Both the position numbers and the translations under genes were made by a program. Positions 17,274-17,331 of a stretch of 17,331 bases of DNA are shown here, one piece after another; the stretch's first letter is position 1, and every line of letters starts with the position of its first letter. The notes beneath the pieces are model-generated. The model made no database searches and was not told the DNA's origin. It saw only the letters and a list, made by a program, of their open reading frames with translations. Origin of the DNA: JANXLS01 sp038227045 (GTDB lineage: Bacteria > Planctomycetota > SZUA-567 > H5-PLA8); assembly GCA_038227045.1 (NCBI GenBank), contig JBBRQD010000113.1, positions 1 through 17,331 of the forward strand, read 5' to 3'.

Positions 17274-17331
17274 ATGAGAAAAATCGAATCGGCTGGAAAT
17301 TGGGCGGAGGCGGAGTTTGGTGAGGCGGATC
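17274..17331 (+). CDS. IS4-family transposase, N-terminus (partial)
   Basis: The ATG at 17274 follows AGAGGAG by 8 nt and opens MRKIESAGNWAEAEFGEAD, which runs off the window. WAEAEFGEAD matches the start of the transposase DNA-binding domain of Tn5/IS4-like enzymes (pattern W-A-x2-x-F-x2-A-D/x-LGD-x-RR). Only 19 codons are visible, so completeness of the gene cannot be judged. Confidence 0.7.
   Translation, partial: MRKIESAGNWAEAEFGEAD

Larger units (their letters stand above)
17028..17331 (+). mobile_element. Left end of an IS4/Tn5-type insertion sequence (partial)
   Basis: The transposase start at 17274 places an insertion-sequence end within the preceding few hundred bases. A candidate terminal sequence begins CTGTACATTAGACG at 17028, but without the right end the inverted repeats and target duplication cannot be checked, so the left boundary is a guess. 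Between it and the transposase lie an 8-bp inverted repeat, CCGATTTT (17051-17058) with AAAATCGG (17074-17081), and no convincing gene. The 425 nt from 16849 to 17273 are otherwise non-coding and more AT-rich than the rest. Confidence 0.45.

Overview
The window (about 57% GC by eye) is an ordinary stretch of bacterial chromosome with short gaps, genes on both strands and a mix of housekeeping and accessory genes. A secreted DUF1080 (3-keto-disaccharide hydrolase-like) protein, secreted HEAT-repeat and esterase proteins, a sugar-acid type gene pair and several palindromic intergenic repeats suggest a heterotroph of the PVC group (Verrucomicrobiota, Planctomycetota or relatives). This is an inference from gene content. 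No rRNA or other clade marker is present.

Layout. 1-90 is the 3' end of an unrecognised plus-strand gene. 204-644 (-) is a MarR-type regulator whose promoter carries a near-perfect palindrome; the same 16 bases recur after the gene, ahead of a possible minus-strand transcription unit that leaves the window. 4156 down to 811 is a minus-strand cluster: a LarA/DUF2088-type hydroxyacid racemase or epimerase, an enolase-superfamily sugar-acid dehydratase and a membrane-anchored HEAT/TPR protein. 4318-5352 (+) is an unrecognised protein with a methyltransferase-like Rossmann motif, divergent from that cluster. 7688 down to 5386 is a YhaM-type 3'-5' exoribonuclease followed by a secreted alpha/beta hydrolase. 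7837-9024 (+) is an MFS transporter that converges on a SAM methyltransferase (9719-9093) across a 28-bp perfect inverted repeat. 9930-11300 (+) is a secreted HEAT-repeat protein converging on lgt, which lies downstream of panD on the minus strand. A 443-bp gap before uvrA holds a palindromic, MITE-like element of about 195 bp and a good uvrA promoter. uvrA (13202-16123) converges, with 5 nt between stops, on the DUF1080 gene. The right edge enters an IS4/Tn5-type insertion sequence, of which only the first 19 transposase codons are present.

How the genes work together. The clearest functional unit is the LarA-like plus dehydratase pair: residues matching the LarA cofactor lysine and catalytic histidines are all present at matching spacing, so nickel-pincer-dependent epimerisation of a sugar acid followed by dehydration is a reasonable hypothesis. 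panD (pantothenate/CoA), lgt (lipoprotein maturation) and uvrA (excision repair) are housekeeping genes. I found no defence system, CRISPR array, prophage or RNA gene. The most unusual material is in the DNA itself: four different palindromic or repeat elements in intergenic DNA, the MarR operator pair, and a ribosome-site hairpin in the insertion sequence.
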